Below are positions 15,327 to 23,765 of a stretch of DNA of 64,000 nucleotides, piece by piece. The notes beneath the pieces were generated by a model. The model ran no database searches, was not told where the DNA came from, and saw nothing but the letters and a program-made list of their open reading frames with translations. Numbering within the stretch: the first letter of the stretch is position 1; every line of letters starts with the position of its first letter. Source of the stretch: Bacteroidia bacterium (GTDB lineage: Bacteria > Bacteroidota > Bacteroidia > Palsa-965); contig JAKLJE010000026.1 in the NCBI GenBank assembly GCA_023151315.1, positions 1 to 64,000 of the forward strand, read 5' to 3'. The position numbers and the translations under genes are program-made.

Positions 15327-16750
15327 TTCACTTTAAACGGTTGTGCCAGCGTATCAGTGCATGATTGACCAAACATCTGATCATTGAATAAATTTTGTTC
15401 AGGAAGATAATAAATCTTGTGACCTAGTTTTTTCAACTCCTGAAGCTCATCGCATTCTTTGTAAAAGTGCAGTTCTGATTTGCAGGGGCCTTTATAACCC
15501 GGCATTCCGGGCAGATAATCGGTAAGCAGCTCGTTGTACCACCATCCGCATATGATCACATCTTTCCCTTGTGATTCGTGAATGGTTCTTTTCACGGCTT
15601 CGCAATATTCCATTTTATTTCTTCGCTTGGTTTGTTCAGCGAAAATGGGGCCGGATACAGGGTCAAGAAAAATTTCCTGTCCCGCTGCATGAAATACAAT
15701 CGAAAGTGAAGAATGTTCTGAGCCACGCAACGAATCTGTCAGATTGATGGACATAAGAAACGGAGAAAGAACAAAGAGTACGACAGCAATGCGCAATTGT
15801 TTCTTGCCGCAATACATTATTGCCAACATAATAACGAACGGGACAATCGGAAGCATGTAGCCCGACTTCTGCGGCAGACGCAGATAGGAAATAATGTGCA
15901 AAGCAATAATGATCAACAAGACCGTAGTTAAGCGTTTCGGAGAAAACAGCTCGGGGACATTTACTGGTGATTTATCCTTGCGAAGCAGCCAGGTTCCTTT
16001 CAGATAAACCAAAGCTAAAATGCCCAGAAGTCCGAATACTCCGATGCTGGCTTTGTAAATGATCTTTGCAACAGGCGGGTAGGGGAACTGATCGCTGTAA
16101 TCGAAAAACTCCGTGCCGTAAACGTTATAAGCCGGAATGTAGAACGCAATTCCAATGATCATTGCGGGTAAGCAGATTTTGATAGATGCAATTATCCATT
16201 CCTTCCAGTTGAACGTATTCCACAACAACAGAATCCAAGGCAACAGGAAAATTCCGGTTGTGATTCTGCATCCGATTCCTAATCCGATTAATACTCCTGC
16301 GACTATTAATTGTCTTTCGAGCAATGCGGAGAAGGAAGCAAGCACAAACGCAAGCGTCCATGCAAAGTCAATCGTGTACGTTCCTGCTGCAAAGAATACA
16401 GGTACGAATGTCAGCATAAGTGCGCCTTCAAGTGCGTAGCCTGTTCCGATTTTCTTCAGAATATGATAGAATGATACTACCGCAACGACACTGAACATCG
16501 CACTGAATGAATTATAAACCCAGGCAGGCTTATTCCAGACTGCTGCGTAAATGTATTCCTGAAGCGGATGTCCGGGGAAACGTGAAGCGACATAGTGTCC
16601 GTATTTATGCATCTCCCAGGAGTTCACAGCAAGACCCCACGAATCTTCTTCATGTCCGAAGCCATCAAACAGAAACGGAATTCGTGTTGCGATTACAATA
16701 ACCGCGAGAATAAAGTAAATCCAGCGTGAATTGATGATGTGATTCATCAT
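15323..16750 (-). CDS. GT-C-type membrane glycosyltransferase (ArnT/PMT-like)
   Basis: A 475-residue integral membrane protein with about ten hydrophobic helices. The first periplasmic loop has the acidic motif GHEEDSW, at the place of the catalytic Asp/Glu in lipid-linked-sugar transferases of the GT-C fold, and GIGCRITTGIFLLPW resembles later loop motifs. It probably transfers a sugar from a polyprenyl phosphate donor on the periplasmic side. Acceptor unknown. The start codon overlaps the rlmB stop codon by one base, and the 3' end overlaps the next gene by four, giving a tight three-gene unit. Confidence 0.8.
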   Translation of the reverse strand: MMNHIINSRWIYFILAVIVIATRIPFLFDGFGHEEDSWGLAVNSWEMHKYGHYVASRFPGHPLQEYIYAAVWNKPAWVYNSFSAMFSVVAVVSFYHILKKIGTGYALEGALMLTFVPVFFAAGTYTIDFAWTLAFVLASFSALLERQLIVAGVLIGLGIGCRITTGIFLLPWILLLWNTFNWKEWIIASIKICLPAMIIGIAFYIPAYNVYGTEFFDYSDQFPYPPVAKIIYKASIGVFGLLGILALVYLKGTWLLRKDKSPVNVPELFSPKRLTTVLLIIIALHIISYLRLPQKSGYMLPIVPFVIMLAIMYCGKKQLRIAVVLFVLSPFLMSINLTDSLRGSEHSSLSIVFHAAGQEIFLDPVSGPIFAEQTKRRNKMEYCEAVKRTIHESQGKDVIICGWWYNELLTDYLPGMPGYKGPCKSELHFYKECDELQELKKLGHKIYYLPEQNLFNDQMFGQSCTDTLAQPFKVK

Positions 16751-17511
16751 TACTGCATATCGCGTTGACGTAATACCTCAAAAAGTATGATGCCTGTTGC
16801 TACGCTTACGTTCAATGATTCAATCGTTCCGTTCATGGGAATGAGAATCTTCTTGTCGGATCGTTTGATGTATTCTCCGGAAACTCCGTCTTCTTCAGAA
16901 CCCATGATAATGGCAAGCGGACCAGTGAGATCGGTTTTGTAATGAGGCTCACTGCCTTTCTCAGTGCAGGCAACAATAGTAAGTCCGGATTCTTTCAGAT
17001 ATTCCAGCGTGACTTTGAGATTATCTTCTTTGCACACAGGAATTTTATGCAAGGCTCCTGCGGATGTTTTAATGGCATCGCCGTTTACCTGCGCTGCACC
17101 TCTGCTTGGAATCACAATTGCATCAACACCTGCGCATTCTGCAGAACGTGCAATCGCTCCGAAGTTTCTTACGTCAGTAATTCTGTCAAGAACGAGAATC
17201 AATGGAGTTTTTCCTTTTGCAAATACATCCGGAAGCACATTGGTAATATTGTGATATGTGATCGCGGAGAGAAACGCTACAACACCCTGATGGTTTTTAC
17301 CGGCAGCAACCTTGTTCAGTTTATAAACCGGAACCATCGTGAAATGTACGCCGTGCTGTCTGCAGAGATTTCTCAATTCATTGAAGAGATTGTTCTGCAA
17401 TCCTTCCTGAACGAACAAGCGGTCAATTTCCTTTCCGGATGAAATGGCTTCACCTACGGCACGTATTCCGTAGATCATTTGTACGTCTTCTGAAGGCTGT
17501 CGTGAATGCAT
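16750..17511 (-). CDS. rlmB: 23S rRNA (guanosine-2'-O)-methyltransferase RlmB
   Basis: A 253-residue SpoU/TrmH-family SPOUT methyltransferase that modifies G2251 of 23S rRNA. The N-terminal RNA-binding part opens IYGIRAVGEAI. The knotted catalytic domain has LDRITDVRNFGAIARSAE (motif 1), IMGSEEDGVS (motif 2) and ESLNVSVATGIILFE (motif 3). An upstream ATG at 17538 exists, but a TAAATTCG element lies between it and the ATG at 17511. I therefore start at 17511 (MHSRQPSED), three bases after that element. Confidence 0.93.
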   Translation of the reverse strand: MHSRQPSEDVQMIYGIRAVGEAISSGKEIDRLFVQEGLQNNLFNELRNLCRQHGVHFTMVPVYKLNKVAAGKNHQGVVAFLSAITYHNITNVLPDVFAKGKTPLILVLDRITDVRNFGAIARSAECAGVDAIVIPSRGAAQVNGDAIKTSAGALHKIPVCKEDNLKVTLEYLKESGLTIVACTEKGSEPHYKTDLTGPLAIIMGSEEDGVSGEYIKRSDKKILIPMNGTIESLNVSVATGIILFEVLRQRDMQ

Positions 17512-17514
17512 GCG

Positions 17515-17522
17515 CGAATTTA
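17515..17522 (-). promoter_or_regulatory. -7 element TAAATTCG, rlmB
   Basis: Minus-strand TAAATTCG, then CGC, then ATG at 17511. Same layout as the element before the BamA-like gene at 20658-20665. Confidence 0.55.
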
Positions 17523-17539
17523 ACCAATTAGTGTTCACG

Positions 17540-17574
17540 GTCTACCGTTTAAAGTCTGCCGTCTGAAGTCTATT
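17540..17574. repeat. 7-nt periodic array containing a stop codon
   Basis: Five units in 7-nt register: GTCTACC, GTTTAAA, GTCTGCC, GTCTGAA, GTCTATT. The last holds CTA (17570-17572), the TAG stop of the GWxTD gene on the minus strand. It shares its unit with the array at 22332-22373. Confidence 0.75.
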
Positions 17575-18859
17575 TCGCTCTATAAACTTGTCCCTGCTTC
17601 CAATAATCTACCGCGGTAATCCAACTTACATTGTACGCGGGATTACGTTCCAGTTTGAAGTCATTATCAGCCACTGATTCCATTTCTCTATCGAAAACGA
17701 AATTGAGCATGTTTCCGCTTTGATCCTGACCGTAAACCCAGGTTTCCGTCTTCCACGATCGGTATACATTCTGCGGCTCTCCGTAAATGATGTACACCAT
17801 TCCTCGATCTGTTTTCCAGCCTTCTTTACTTGAAGTAAAATGCATGTTGGCAATTTCCACTCGACCGTAATAAGCACTGATCAATTCTCTTGCACGGTCT
17901 GCATTACCGCCGAGTGAAAGCCAGAAACTGTCAACTGCCGCTTTTACATTGCGTGAGGTTTCGAGCGTCGTATACTCTTTTCGTGTTGTGATATATCGCA
18001 ATGGTTCCAGCAAAGCGGAGGCAGTAGTTACTTCCGGGAATCCATCGTTGTAAATTCCAATGGAAAATCCTCCGGATTGTGTGGAGTCTGCCGTAATCAC
18101 ATATTGACCTTTGCCTTTGAAAACAATACTATCCGCTTCACGCACGCTGATTCTCCATGAACTGTCGTGCATTACAGGTAACGGAGTCATTGTATTTGCG
18201 TAGGGAGGTTTGGCCGGATCCGGATTTCCTTTATAATATTTTACATAAAGGAAAGGTTTGCCTGTATTGTAATAATGCAACTTAAACGGTTCTCCGTTTC
18301 CTACAAAGTTCCGAAACAAAGGAGAATGTGAACGCGGTGTGCAAAGCATGAAGTTGTTTCTTGCATTCACAGTTTTGTGTTCGAGTGAAAGCAGCTCGTA
18401 GTTAACTGCCATCTTGTTCAGATCACGAAAGGTAACTTCCACGTAATACTTTTCATTCTGAAGCGGGACATCCATGTCAATGTAGCCGGCAAGTGTTCTG
18501 ATCTCGGCATTCTCGTTAATATCGTTCAAAACCGTATGACCGCTATCCGCGATTGTGCGGACATCTTCAATTTTCTTGAGTGTGTACGATACGAGAATCT
18601 GTGCAGTCAGTTTGTTGGTAATGTTGCTTCGCTTATAGAGAAGATCCACCGATTTCACCTGGAAGTGAAGGCGTGAAACACTGTCGTTGATGTTCTCGAT
18701 TGTATAAAACGGTAAAGGTTTCTGCTTGTCCGGTGTATACGCTCCGGTGTAGTCGGGTTTAGTTGCAGGGTTGTATGGAACACGCGTTGTATAGCATGCG
18801 CTGATGAATGCGGAGAACGCAGTCACTAATAAAAACGCGAAGAGTAAATATTTCTTCAT
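17570..18859 (-). CDS. GWxTD-domain lipoprotein
   Basis: A 429-residue lipoprotein with lipobox ISAC near residue 22. The C-terminal third carries the defining motif EGWKTDRGMVYIIYGEP, followed by TWVYG and NFVFDR. GWxTD proteins are common in Bacteroidota and related phyla and are of unknown function, with a presumed envelope location. A -7-like TAACTTCA lies 11 nt before the ATG. Its stop codon is embedded in a heptad array. Confidence 0.88.
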   Translation of the reverse strand: MKKYLLFAFLLVTAFSAFISACYTTRVPYNPATKPDYTGAYTPDKQKPLPFYTIENINDSVSRLHFQVKSVDLLYKRSNITNKLTAQILVSYTLKKIEDVRTIADSGHTVLNDINENAEIRTLAGYIDMDVPLQNEKYYVEVTFRDLNKMAVNYELLSLEHKTVNARNNFMLCTPRSHSPLFRNFVGNGEPFKLHYYNTGKPFLYVKYYKGNPDPAKPPYANTMTPLPVMHDSSWRISVREADSIVFKGKGQYVITADSTQSGGFSIGIYNDGFPEVTTASALLEPLRYITTRKEYTTLETSRNVKAAVDSFWLSLGGNADRARELISAYYGRVEIANMHFTSSKEGWKTDRGMVYIIYGEPQNVYRSWKTETWVYGQDQSGNMLNFVFDREMESVADNDFKLERNPAYNVSWITAVDYWKQGQVYRAK

Positions 18860-18926
18860 TGTTCAGCACATGAAGTTACAGTTTTGCGGGATTTCCTCAA
18901 ATGAAATCGGGGCGATTGTAAATTCT

Positions 18927-20654
18927 TTAAAACAATCCCACGAAACCAACATGGATCTTGCCGCTTCGCAATTGAATCGGTTGCTGGTAACGACTTCCGA
19001 GCGCGTACGTCAATGCAAATATGCCGGCGCGCGTTTCAAATGTTACGCCCGTTCCGAATCCGTAAGGTGTGTCGGTGTCCCAGCTGTCTTTTGCGGAATT
19101 CTCATACCATGCAACATCAGTGAAAACGAAAAACCATGAGTTCTGTTCCAACTGGTATCTGTACTCAACCGTACTTACAGCGAATGCTGATGCAAAAATG
19201 GATTCTTCATCAAAACCGCGCAGTGTTGTAAGTCCGCCAATGCGGAATAATTCGTTGCGCAATAAATATCCTGAGTTGAATTGCCAAGCACCGTTTACTC
19301 CTGTTTTTAATGTAGTTCGTTTTCCGAGTGGCCAGAATTTCTCCAGTAAAAATGTGGCACCGTATTGTTTTGTTTTCAGCTTCAATCCTTCGTATATCAC
19401 CGGATTCAATCCTGTATTCTTTCGAATGGTGCGCGTACCCAGATCATATGTCGCGTCGAACACAAATCCTTTTCTCGGATTGAAACGATAATCAAGTTTG
19501 TCGATGTGAACTCCAAGTCCGTACGAAATGGAACTTATATCTGCTGTAGGTGGAAGTGTAGTCAGTAATTCCATTCCGGTCGTAGATAACAAACTTGAAG
19601 TATTGTTCTTCACATAAGCACGAACTCCTGAAGTTCCAATGAAAATATAATTGAGTCCGAATTGCTGCTGCACATGGAGAAAAGAAGTGTCGCGCCTGTA
19701 CAGTTTGATTTGATAATCTGCTCCTGCCGGAGTACGGAACATGTACGGATAACTGAAGCGCGCTTTCAGGTCCTGCGTTTGTGTTTGCAAACGACGCCAG
19801 TTGAGTTCTATTAATTCACCTCTTCGCAGACTGTTTTGCAGTTTCAGTCGCACATCACCTGTGAACAGAACTTTACCTGTATTGTTGTCAGGCAGAATAC
19901 CAACTATGCCATCAAACTGCCCCGCCTTCTTTCGGTCGATGTAAACAATCAGTTTGGTGTATTTCTCAGTAAAGAGAACTGCAGTTGGACGAGCTTCCTT
20001 CGCAAAAGCAAGTTCTTTTATTCTGATTGAAATTGCAGCAACCTTACTTTCATTGTACGGATCGCCCGGGCGAATACCGATGTAACTGTACAAATACGCT
20101 TCTGAAATTTTCAGATTCCCTTTTTGTTCGATCGAATCGATTTTCGTGAATCTGTTTTTATCAAGATGCAACGTGGCTTGCAAACGATTGTCCTTTTCAA
20201 AAAACAGACTATCTAGACGAACAGAGGCAAACGGATAACCGTTATTCTCGCACCAGATCAGAATTCGTTCCTGCATGCGCGCAATTTCTCCGTATTTGAA
20301 AACGGTACCACGAAATGCTTTGCGTTTGTATCCGGCAAAAGAGAGAATTTCTTCATCTACATTACCGGGAGAGAGACTGGCCCACTCGTATTTCGTTCCG
20401 GGATTAACGTAAACGGTAGCATGCGTGGAATCAATTCTGATACTGTCTGTGGATGCAGCAATGTATCCGGAATTCCAAAGCGACACAAGAACTTTTCGTA
20501 TTTCTTTGTCGCGTTCTTCAGGCGCGAGAAAAGCGTTAGTGTAACGTGTCTTTTTCAGAACATCGTTATCCGGAGTTTCTTCAATGGAAAGTGTGAATTG
20601 CGTTTGTCCTGCAGAAATTAATGGAAGAAACAGCAGAAGCAGAGCAAAGCGCAT
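18927..20654 (-). CDS. BamA/TamA-like outer membrane protein
   Basis: A 575-residue outer membrane protein. A signal peptide (residues 1-16, ending SAGQ) precedes POTRA-like segments (about residues 20-230; for example KIDSIEQKGNLKISEAYLYSYIGIRPGDPY). The C-terminal barrel has the surface-antigen hallmark RIGGLTTLRGFDEESIFAS and a final aromatic strand. It is shorter than BamA and lacks five full POTRA domains, so a TamA-like assembly or export role is more likely. A TAAATTCG element lies three bases upstream of the ATG. Confidence 0.88.
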   Translation of the reverse strand: MRFALLLLFLPLISAGQTQFTLSIEETPDNDVLKKTRYTNAFLAPEERDKEIRKVLVSLWNSGYIAASTDSIRIDSTHATVYVNPGTKYEWASLSPGNVDEEILSFAGYKRKAFRGTVFKYGEIARMQERILIWCENNGYPFASVRLDSLFFEKDNRLQATLHLDKNRFTKIDSIEQKGNLKISEAYLYSYIGIRPGDPYNESKVAAISIRIKELAFAKEARPTAVLFTEKYTKLIVYIDRKKAGQFDGIVGILPDNNTGKVLFTGDVRLKLQNSLRRGELIELNWRRLQTQTQDLKARFSYPYMFRTPAGADYQIKLYRRDTSFLHVQQQFGLNYIFIGTSGVRAYVKNNTSSLLSTTGMELLTTLPPTADISSISYGLGVHIDKLDYRFNPRKGFVFDATYDLGTRTIRKNTGLNPVIYEGLKLKTKQYGATFLLEKFWPLGKRTTLKTGVNGAWQFNSGYLLRNELFRIGGLTTLRGFDEESIFASAFAVSTVEYRYQLEQNSWFFVFTDVAWYENSAKDSWDTDTPYGFGTGVTFETRAGIFALTYALGSRYQQPIQLRSGKIHVGFVGLF

Positions 20655-20657
20655 GAG

Positions 20658-20665
20658 CGAATTTA
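20658..20665 (-). promoter_or_regulatory. -7 element TAAATTCG, BamA/TamA-like gene
   Basis: Minus-strand TAAATTCG, then CTC, then ATG at 20654. The three-base spacing predicts a leaderless transcript. Confidence 0.55.
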
Positions 20666-20678
20666 AAGAATGTGTGTC

Positions 20679-21293
20679 TTACTTGAGCACCGGCGGACAC
20701 GCTTCTTTACCGCCTTGGAATGCAAATTTCAATCCGACACGAAGTTCCCACGCGTGTTGTTTGATTTCGGGAATTCCTTCAGTGTAAGAACGTGTCAGAT
20801 CCGGAACCCAATGTGCTTCAGTAATGAATTTCACAGGGCCATACGCAACGAATTCGATACCGGCTCCCGCCGAAGCTGTGAAGTGGAATTTGTTGAAGGC
20901 CTGAGGCGTTGAAACAACATATTCCAAACGCGGACCGATTTTCGCGTAAGGTATGATTGCGAACAACTCTTTGCGGATCATGAGGTAGTTGTTCCAAGCG
21001 GCATAATGATTCAGATATTTCGTTGTGCCGTTTACTGCATCCTCGTGCTTTGTTCCTTTCGCGTTGTATTGTAATTCAGTTACCCAACGAAAGGTTGGAT
21101 GGTTTCCGAACTCAGCGAAAATTTCACCATTCCAACGCAGGAGGTATTTCTGTTTCTGCTTGCCGATCGGTTCGTCGTAAAACCAATACTGTCGACCTAA
21201 AGTTCCTCCGGCCATAATTCCCCATCCCTGAAAGAATTGGGCGAAAACCGAAGTGGAACTGCAAAGCAGAATGGCGAAAAGAATGCGTTTCAT
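20679..21293 (-). CDS. Small outer membrane beta-barrel protein
   Basis: A 204-residue protein starting MKRILFAILLCSS with a signal peptide ending VFAQ. Alternating hydrophobic and aromatic strands fit an 8-stranded barrel of the PorT/OmpW type. The open frame continues upstream into fabD, but only the ATG at 21293 yields a signal peptide. The final strand ends ELRVGLKFAFQG, before a short KEACPPVLK tail. Function unknown. Confidence 0.8.
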   Translation of the reverse strand: MKRILFAILLCSSTSVFAQFFQGWGIMAGGTLGRQYWFYDEPIGKQKQKYLLRWNGEIFAEFGNHPTFRWVTELQYNAKGTKHEDAVNGTTKYLNHYAAWNNYLMIRKELFAIIPYAKIGPRLEYVVSTPQAFNKFHFTASAGAGIEFVAYGPVKFITEAHWVPDLTRSYTEGIPEIKQHAWELRVGLKFAFQGGKEACPPVLK

Positions 21294-21326
21294 AGTGAAG
21301 AGTTTGTCCGCATAAATGTAAAACGT

Positions 21327-21362
21327 AAAAACGCAGCCTCTTGTTATGGAAACTGCGTTTTT
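21327..21362 (-). terminator. Terminator after fabD
   Basis: A perfect 10-bp stem (21327-21336 with 21353-21362). T-rich sequence flanks both sides, so it could act in both directions; the gene it serves is fabD. Confidence 0.75.
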
Positions 21363-21385
21363 GTTAAGAAAATTCTGTTGAGAAA

Positions 21386-22267
21386 TCAGGCACTCGCCAC
21401 TTCTGCCGCAGGACTGATCTTTTTCACCAATCCCTGAAGCACTTTGCCCGGACCCACTTCGGTGTAATGTGTAGCACCGTCCGCAGTCATATTCTGTACG
21501 GATTGTGTCCAACGCACCGGAGCAGTCAATTGAGCAATCAGGTTTTTCTTGATTTCTTCCGGATCAGAAACCGGTTTTGCATTGACGTTCTGGTAAACCG
21601 GACAAACAGGAACAGAGAATTTCGTTGCATTGATTGCCGCTTCGAGTTCAACTCGCGCCGGCTCCATCAATGGAGAGTGAAACGCACCGCCTACTGGAAG
21701 TACTAACGCACGTTTTGCACCTGCAGCTTTCAATAGTTCGCATGCTTTGTTGATGCCTTCAACAGATCCTGAAATCACCAATTGTCCCGGGCAGTTGTAG
21801 TTTGCAGCTACAACAATGCCTTCAGTAACTGATGCGCAGATTTCTTCCACTTTCGCATCATCCATTCCGAGTACAGCGGCCATTGTCGACGGTTGTGCTT
21901 CACATGCTTTCTGCATGGCCAACGCACGTTTAGAAACGAGAACCAATGCATCTTCGAAAGTCAAGGTTTTGTTTGCTACAAGCGCAGAGAATTCTCCCAA
22001 CGAATGTCCTGCTACCATATCAGGCTTGAATGATTCGCCGAGCGTAGCTGCAAGAACAGTAGAGTGGAGGAAGATCGCAGGTTGCGTAACTTTTGTCTGC
22101 TTCAGTTCTTCGTCTGTTCCGTTGAACATGATATCTGTAATGCGGAATCCAAGTATGGTGTTTGCTTTTTCAAGCATTTCTTTAGCAAGCGGAGAATTCT
22201 CGTAAAGGTCTTTCGCCATTCCGGGGAACTGCGATCCCTGACCGGGGAAAACGTATGCTTTTTTCAT
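21386..22267 (-). CDS. fabD: Malonyl-CoA:ACP transacylase FabD
   Basis: A 293-residue cytoplasmic acyltransferase that loads malonyl groups onto acyl carrier protein for fatty acid synthesis. It has FPGQGSQFPGM at the N terminus, the nucleophile in GHSLGEF (Ser89), a conserved QPAIFLHS and the catalytic histidine region GGAFHSPLM. It ends VGPGKVLQGLVKKI. Length is normal for FabD. A perfect -7 element lies 28 nt upstream and a terminator follows, so it is a single-gene unit. Confidence 0.96.
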   Translation of the reverse strand: MKKAYVFPGQGSQFPGMAKDLYENSPLAKEMLEKANTILGFRITDIMFNGTDEELKQTKVTQPAIFLHSTVLAATLGESFKPDMVAGHSLGEFSALVANKTLTFEDALVLVSKRALAMQKACEAQPSTMAAVLGMDDAKVEEICASVTEGIVVAANYNCPGQLVISGSVEGINKACELLKAAGAKRALVLPVGGAFHSPLMEPARVELEAAINATKFSVPVCPVYQNVNAKPVSDPEEIKKNLIAQLTAPVRWTQSVQNMTADGATHYTEVGPGKVLQGLVKKISPAAEVASA

Positions 22268-22295
22268 AGTGCGTTTAGCGTTTTATTGAATTTGC

Positions 22296-22303
22296 CAAAA
22301 ATA
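22296..22303 (-). promoter_or_regulatory. -7 element TATTTTTG, fabD
   Basis: Perfect TAnnTTTG on the minus strand, 28 nt before the fabD ATG. Confidence 0.6.
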
Positions 22304-22331
22304 AGAAGACGGAAGAATGTAAACTAATTTG

Positions 22332-22373
22332 GTCTACAATCTCCCGTCTAAAGTCTAAAGTCTAACGTCTACT
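22332..22373. repeat. 7-nt periodic array (GTCTAAA type) containing a stop codon
   Basis: Six units in register, with two identical GTCTAAA copies (22346-22352 and 22353-22359) and close variants. The last unit, GTCTACT, holds CTA at 22369-22371, the TAG stop of the Bax-inhibitor-1 gene on the minus strand. Confidence 0.8.
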
Positions 22374-23103
22374 TCCGGTTACCCATCAGGCGAAGCAAGA
22401 AGAGGAACAGGTTGATGAAGTCAAGATACAAAGTCAACGCTCCTAGAATAGAAAGACGTCCTGCTGCGTCGCTTCCTCCGGTTTCTGCCCCGAGATTCTT
22501 CAGCTTCTGAACATCCCATGCAGTGAGACCGGTAAATACGGCAACACCAATGAATGAAATGATGTAATCCATCATCTGGCTTCCGAGAAACATGTTTACA
22601 ACCGAAGCGATGATGATTCCGATCAATCCCATGAACATGATGCGACCGAATCCGGAAAGATCAGCTTTCGTAATCCAGCCCATAACTGCCATTGTTCCGA
22701 ACATGCCGGCGGCTACCAGGAATGTTGCACCGATTGATCCGATATCAAACACAAGGAAAATAAAGCTCAAGCTCATTCCATTGACAGCGCTGTAAAGAAG
22801 GAAAGCACCGATCAATAACGGCATTGGTAATTTCTGTATACCGAAGGATATCAACATCACGAAAGCAAGCGGAGCAAACATAACGATCCATCCCAGTGGA
22901 GTGAATCCGGTTTCACCGATAAGCAACGCAATGAGTTGCGGCACCATTCCGAACAGATAAGAAGTAAGCGCGGTTATCATCAGCGCTCCTGCCATCCACC
23001 CGAATACCTGTGTCATGAAAGTTTTTGACGCAACAGCACCTGCATCAACCTGCGTGGTGTTGGTTTGCATCTGATTCCAGTTGTGATAATTCTGATTGTT
23101 CAT
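22369..23103 (-). CDS. Bax inhibitor-1/YccA family membrane protein
   Basis: A 244-residue protein with seven predicted transmembrane helices from about residue 30. Family features include the second-helix ITALTSYLFG, the middle VFTGLTAWDVQKLK (the conserved TAxD region) and the final ALTLYLDFINLFLFLLRLMGNRK, which is strongly typical. These proteins are inner-membrane, calcium-leak or stress related, and YccA modulates FtsH. The gene lies 25 nt after folE on the same strand. Confidence 0.93.
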   Translation of the reverse strand: MNNQNYHNWNQMQTNTTQVDAGAVASKTFMTQVFGWMAGALMITALTSYLFGMVPQLIALLIGETGFTPLGWIVMFAPLAFVMLISFGIQKLPMPLLIGAFLLYSAVNGMSLSFIFLVFDIGSIGATFLVAAGMFGTMAVMGWITKADLSGFGRIMFMGLIGIIIASVVNMFLGSQMMDYIISFIGVAVFTGLTAWDVQKLKNLGAETGGSDAAGRLSILGALTLYLDFINLFLFLLRLMGNRK

Positions 23104-23128
23104 ATTATTGTGGTTTTCAATTATTCAG

Positions 23129-23737
23129 TTAGTGTAAACGTGATCCGATCAGTTTAATGAATTCGCTTCGTGTGGTTTCGTTCAGAAATTCACCTGTAAA
23201 TGCTGATGTTGTAGTTACAGAATTCTGTTTCTGAATGCCGCGCATCTGCATGCACAAATGCTGCGCTTCAATTACAACTCCAACACCAAGCGGTTTCAAA
23301 GTATCCTGAATGCAATCACGAATTTCATTGGTTAGTCTCTCCTGTACCTGCAAACGGCGTGCAAATGCATCTACAATGCGTGGAATCTTGCTCAAACCGA
23401 CAATATGTCCGTTCGGAATGTACGCAACGTGCGCCTTCCCGAAAAACGGCAGCAGATGATGTTCACACATTGAATACACTTCAATATCCTTCACCAAAAC
23501 CATTTGGCTGTATTCCTCTTTGAACATTGCAGATTTCAATATCTCTGCAGGATTCAGATCGTATCCATGCGTAAGAAACTGCATGGCTTTCGCCACACGT
23601 TCCGGTGTTTTCAGCAAACCTTCACGCTCCGGATTTTCTCCTATTTCTTCAAGAATGGCACGGTAATTCACTGACAGTTTGTCAATGGACGCCGCGTCAA
23701 ATTTGTCAACTTTCTCGTAGGGTTTCTTCTTCTCCAT
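23129..23737 (-). CDS. folE: GTP cyclohydrolase I FolE
   Basis: A 202-residue cytoplasmic enzyme that converts GTP to dihydroneopterin triphosphate, the first step for folate and pterins. The zinc ligands are visible: C91 and H94 in MCEHHLLPF and C162 in [10 protein letters not shown], with H160 beside it. [23 protein letters not shown] is the family core. It follows queD by 28 nt; FolE supplies the substrate of QueD, so the pair forms a pterin or deazapurine operon. Confidence 0.97.
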   Translation of the reverse strand: MEKKKPYEKVDKFDAASIDKLSVNYRAILEEIGENPEREGLLKTPERVAKAMQFLTHGYDLNPAEILKSAMFKEEYSQMVLVKDIEVYSMCEHHLLPFFGKAHVAYIPNGHIVGLSKIPRIVDAFARRLQVQERLTNEIRDCIQDTLKPLGVGVVIEAQHLCMQMRGIQKQNSVTTTSAFTGEFLNETTRSEFIKLIGSRLH

Positions 23738-23765
23738 TATGGGTTAGTCGTTTCAGGCAGCCTTT

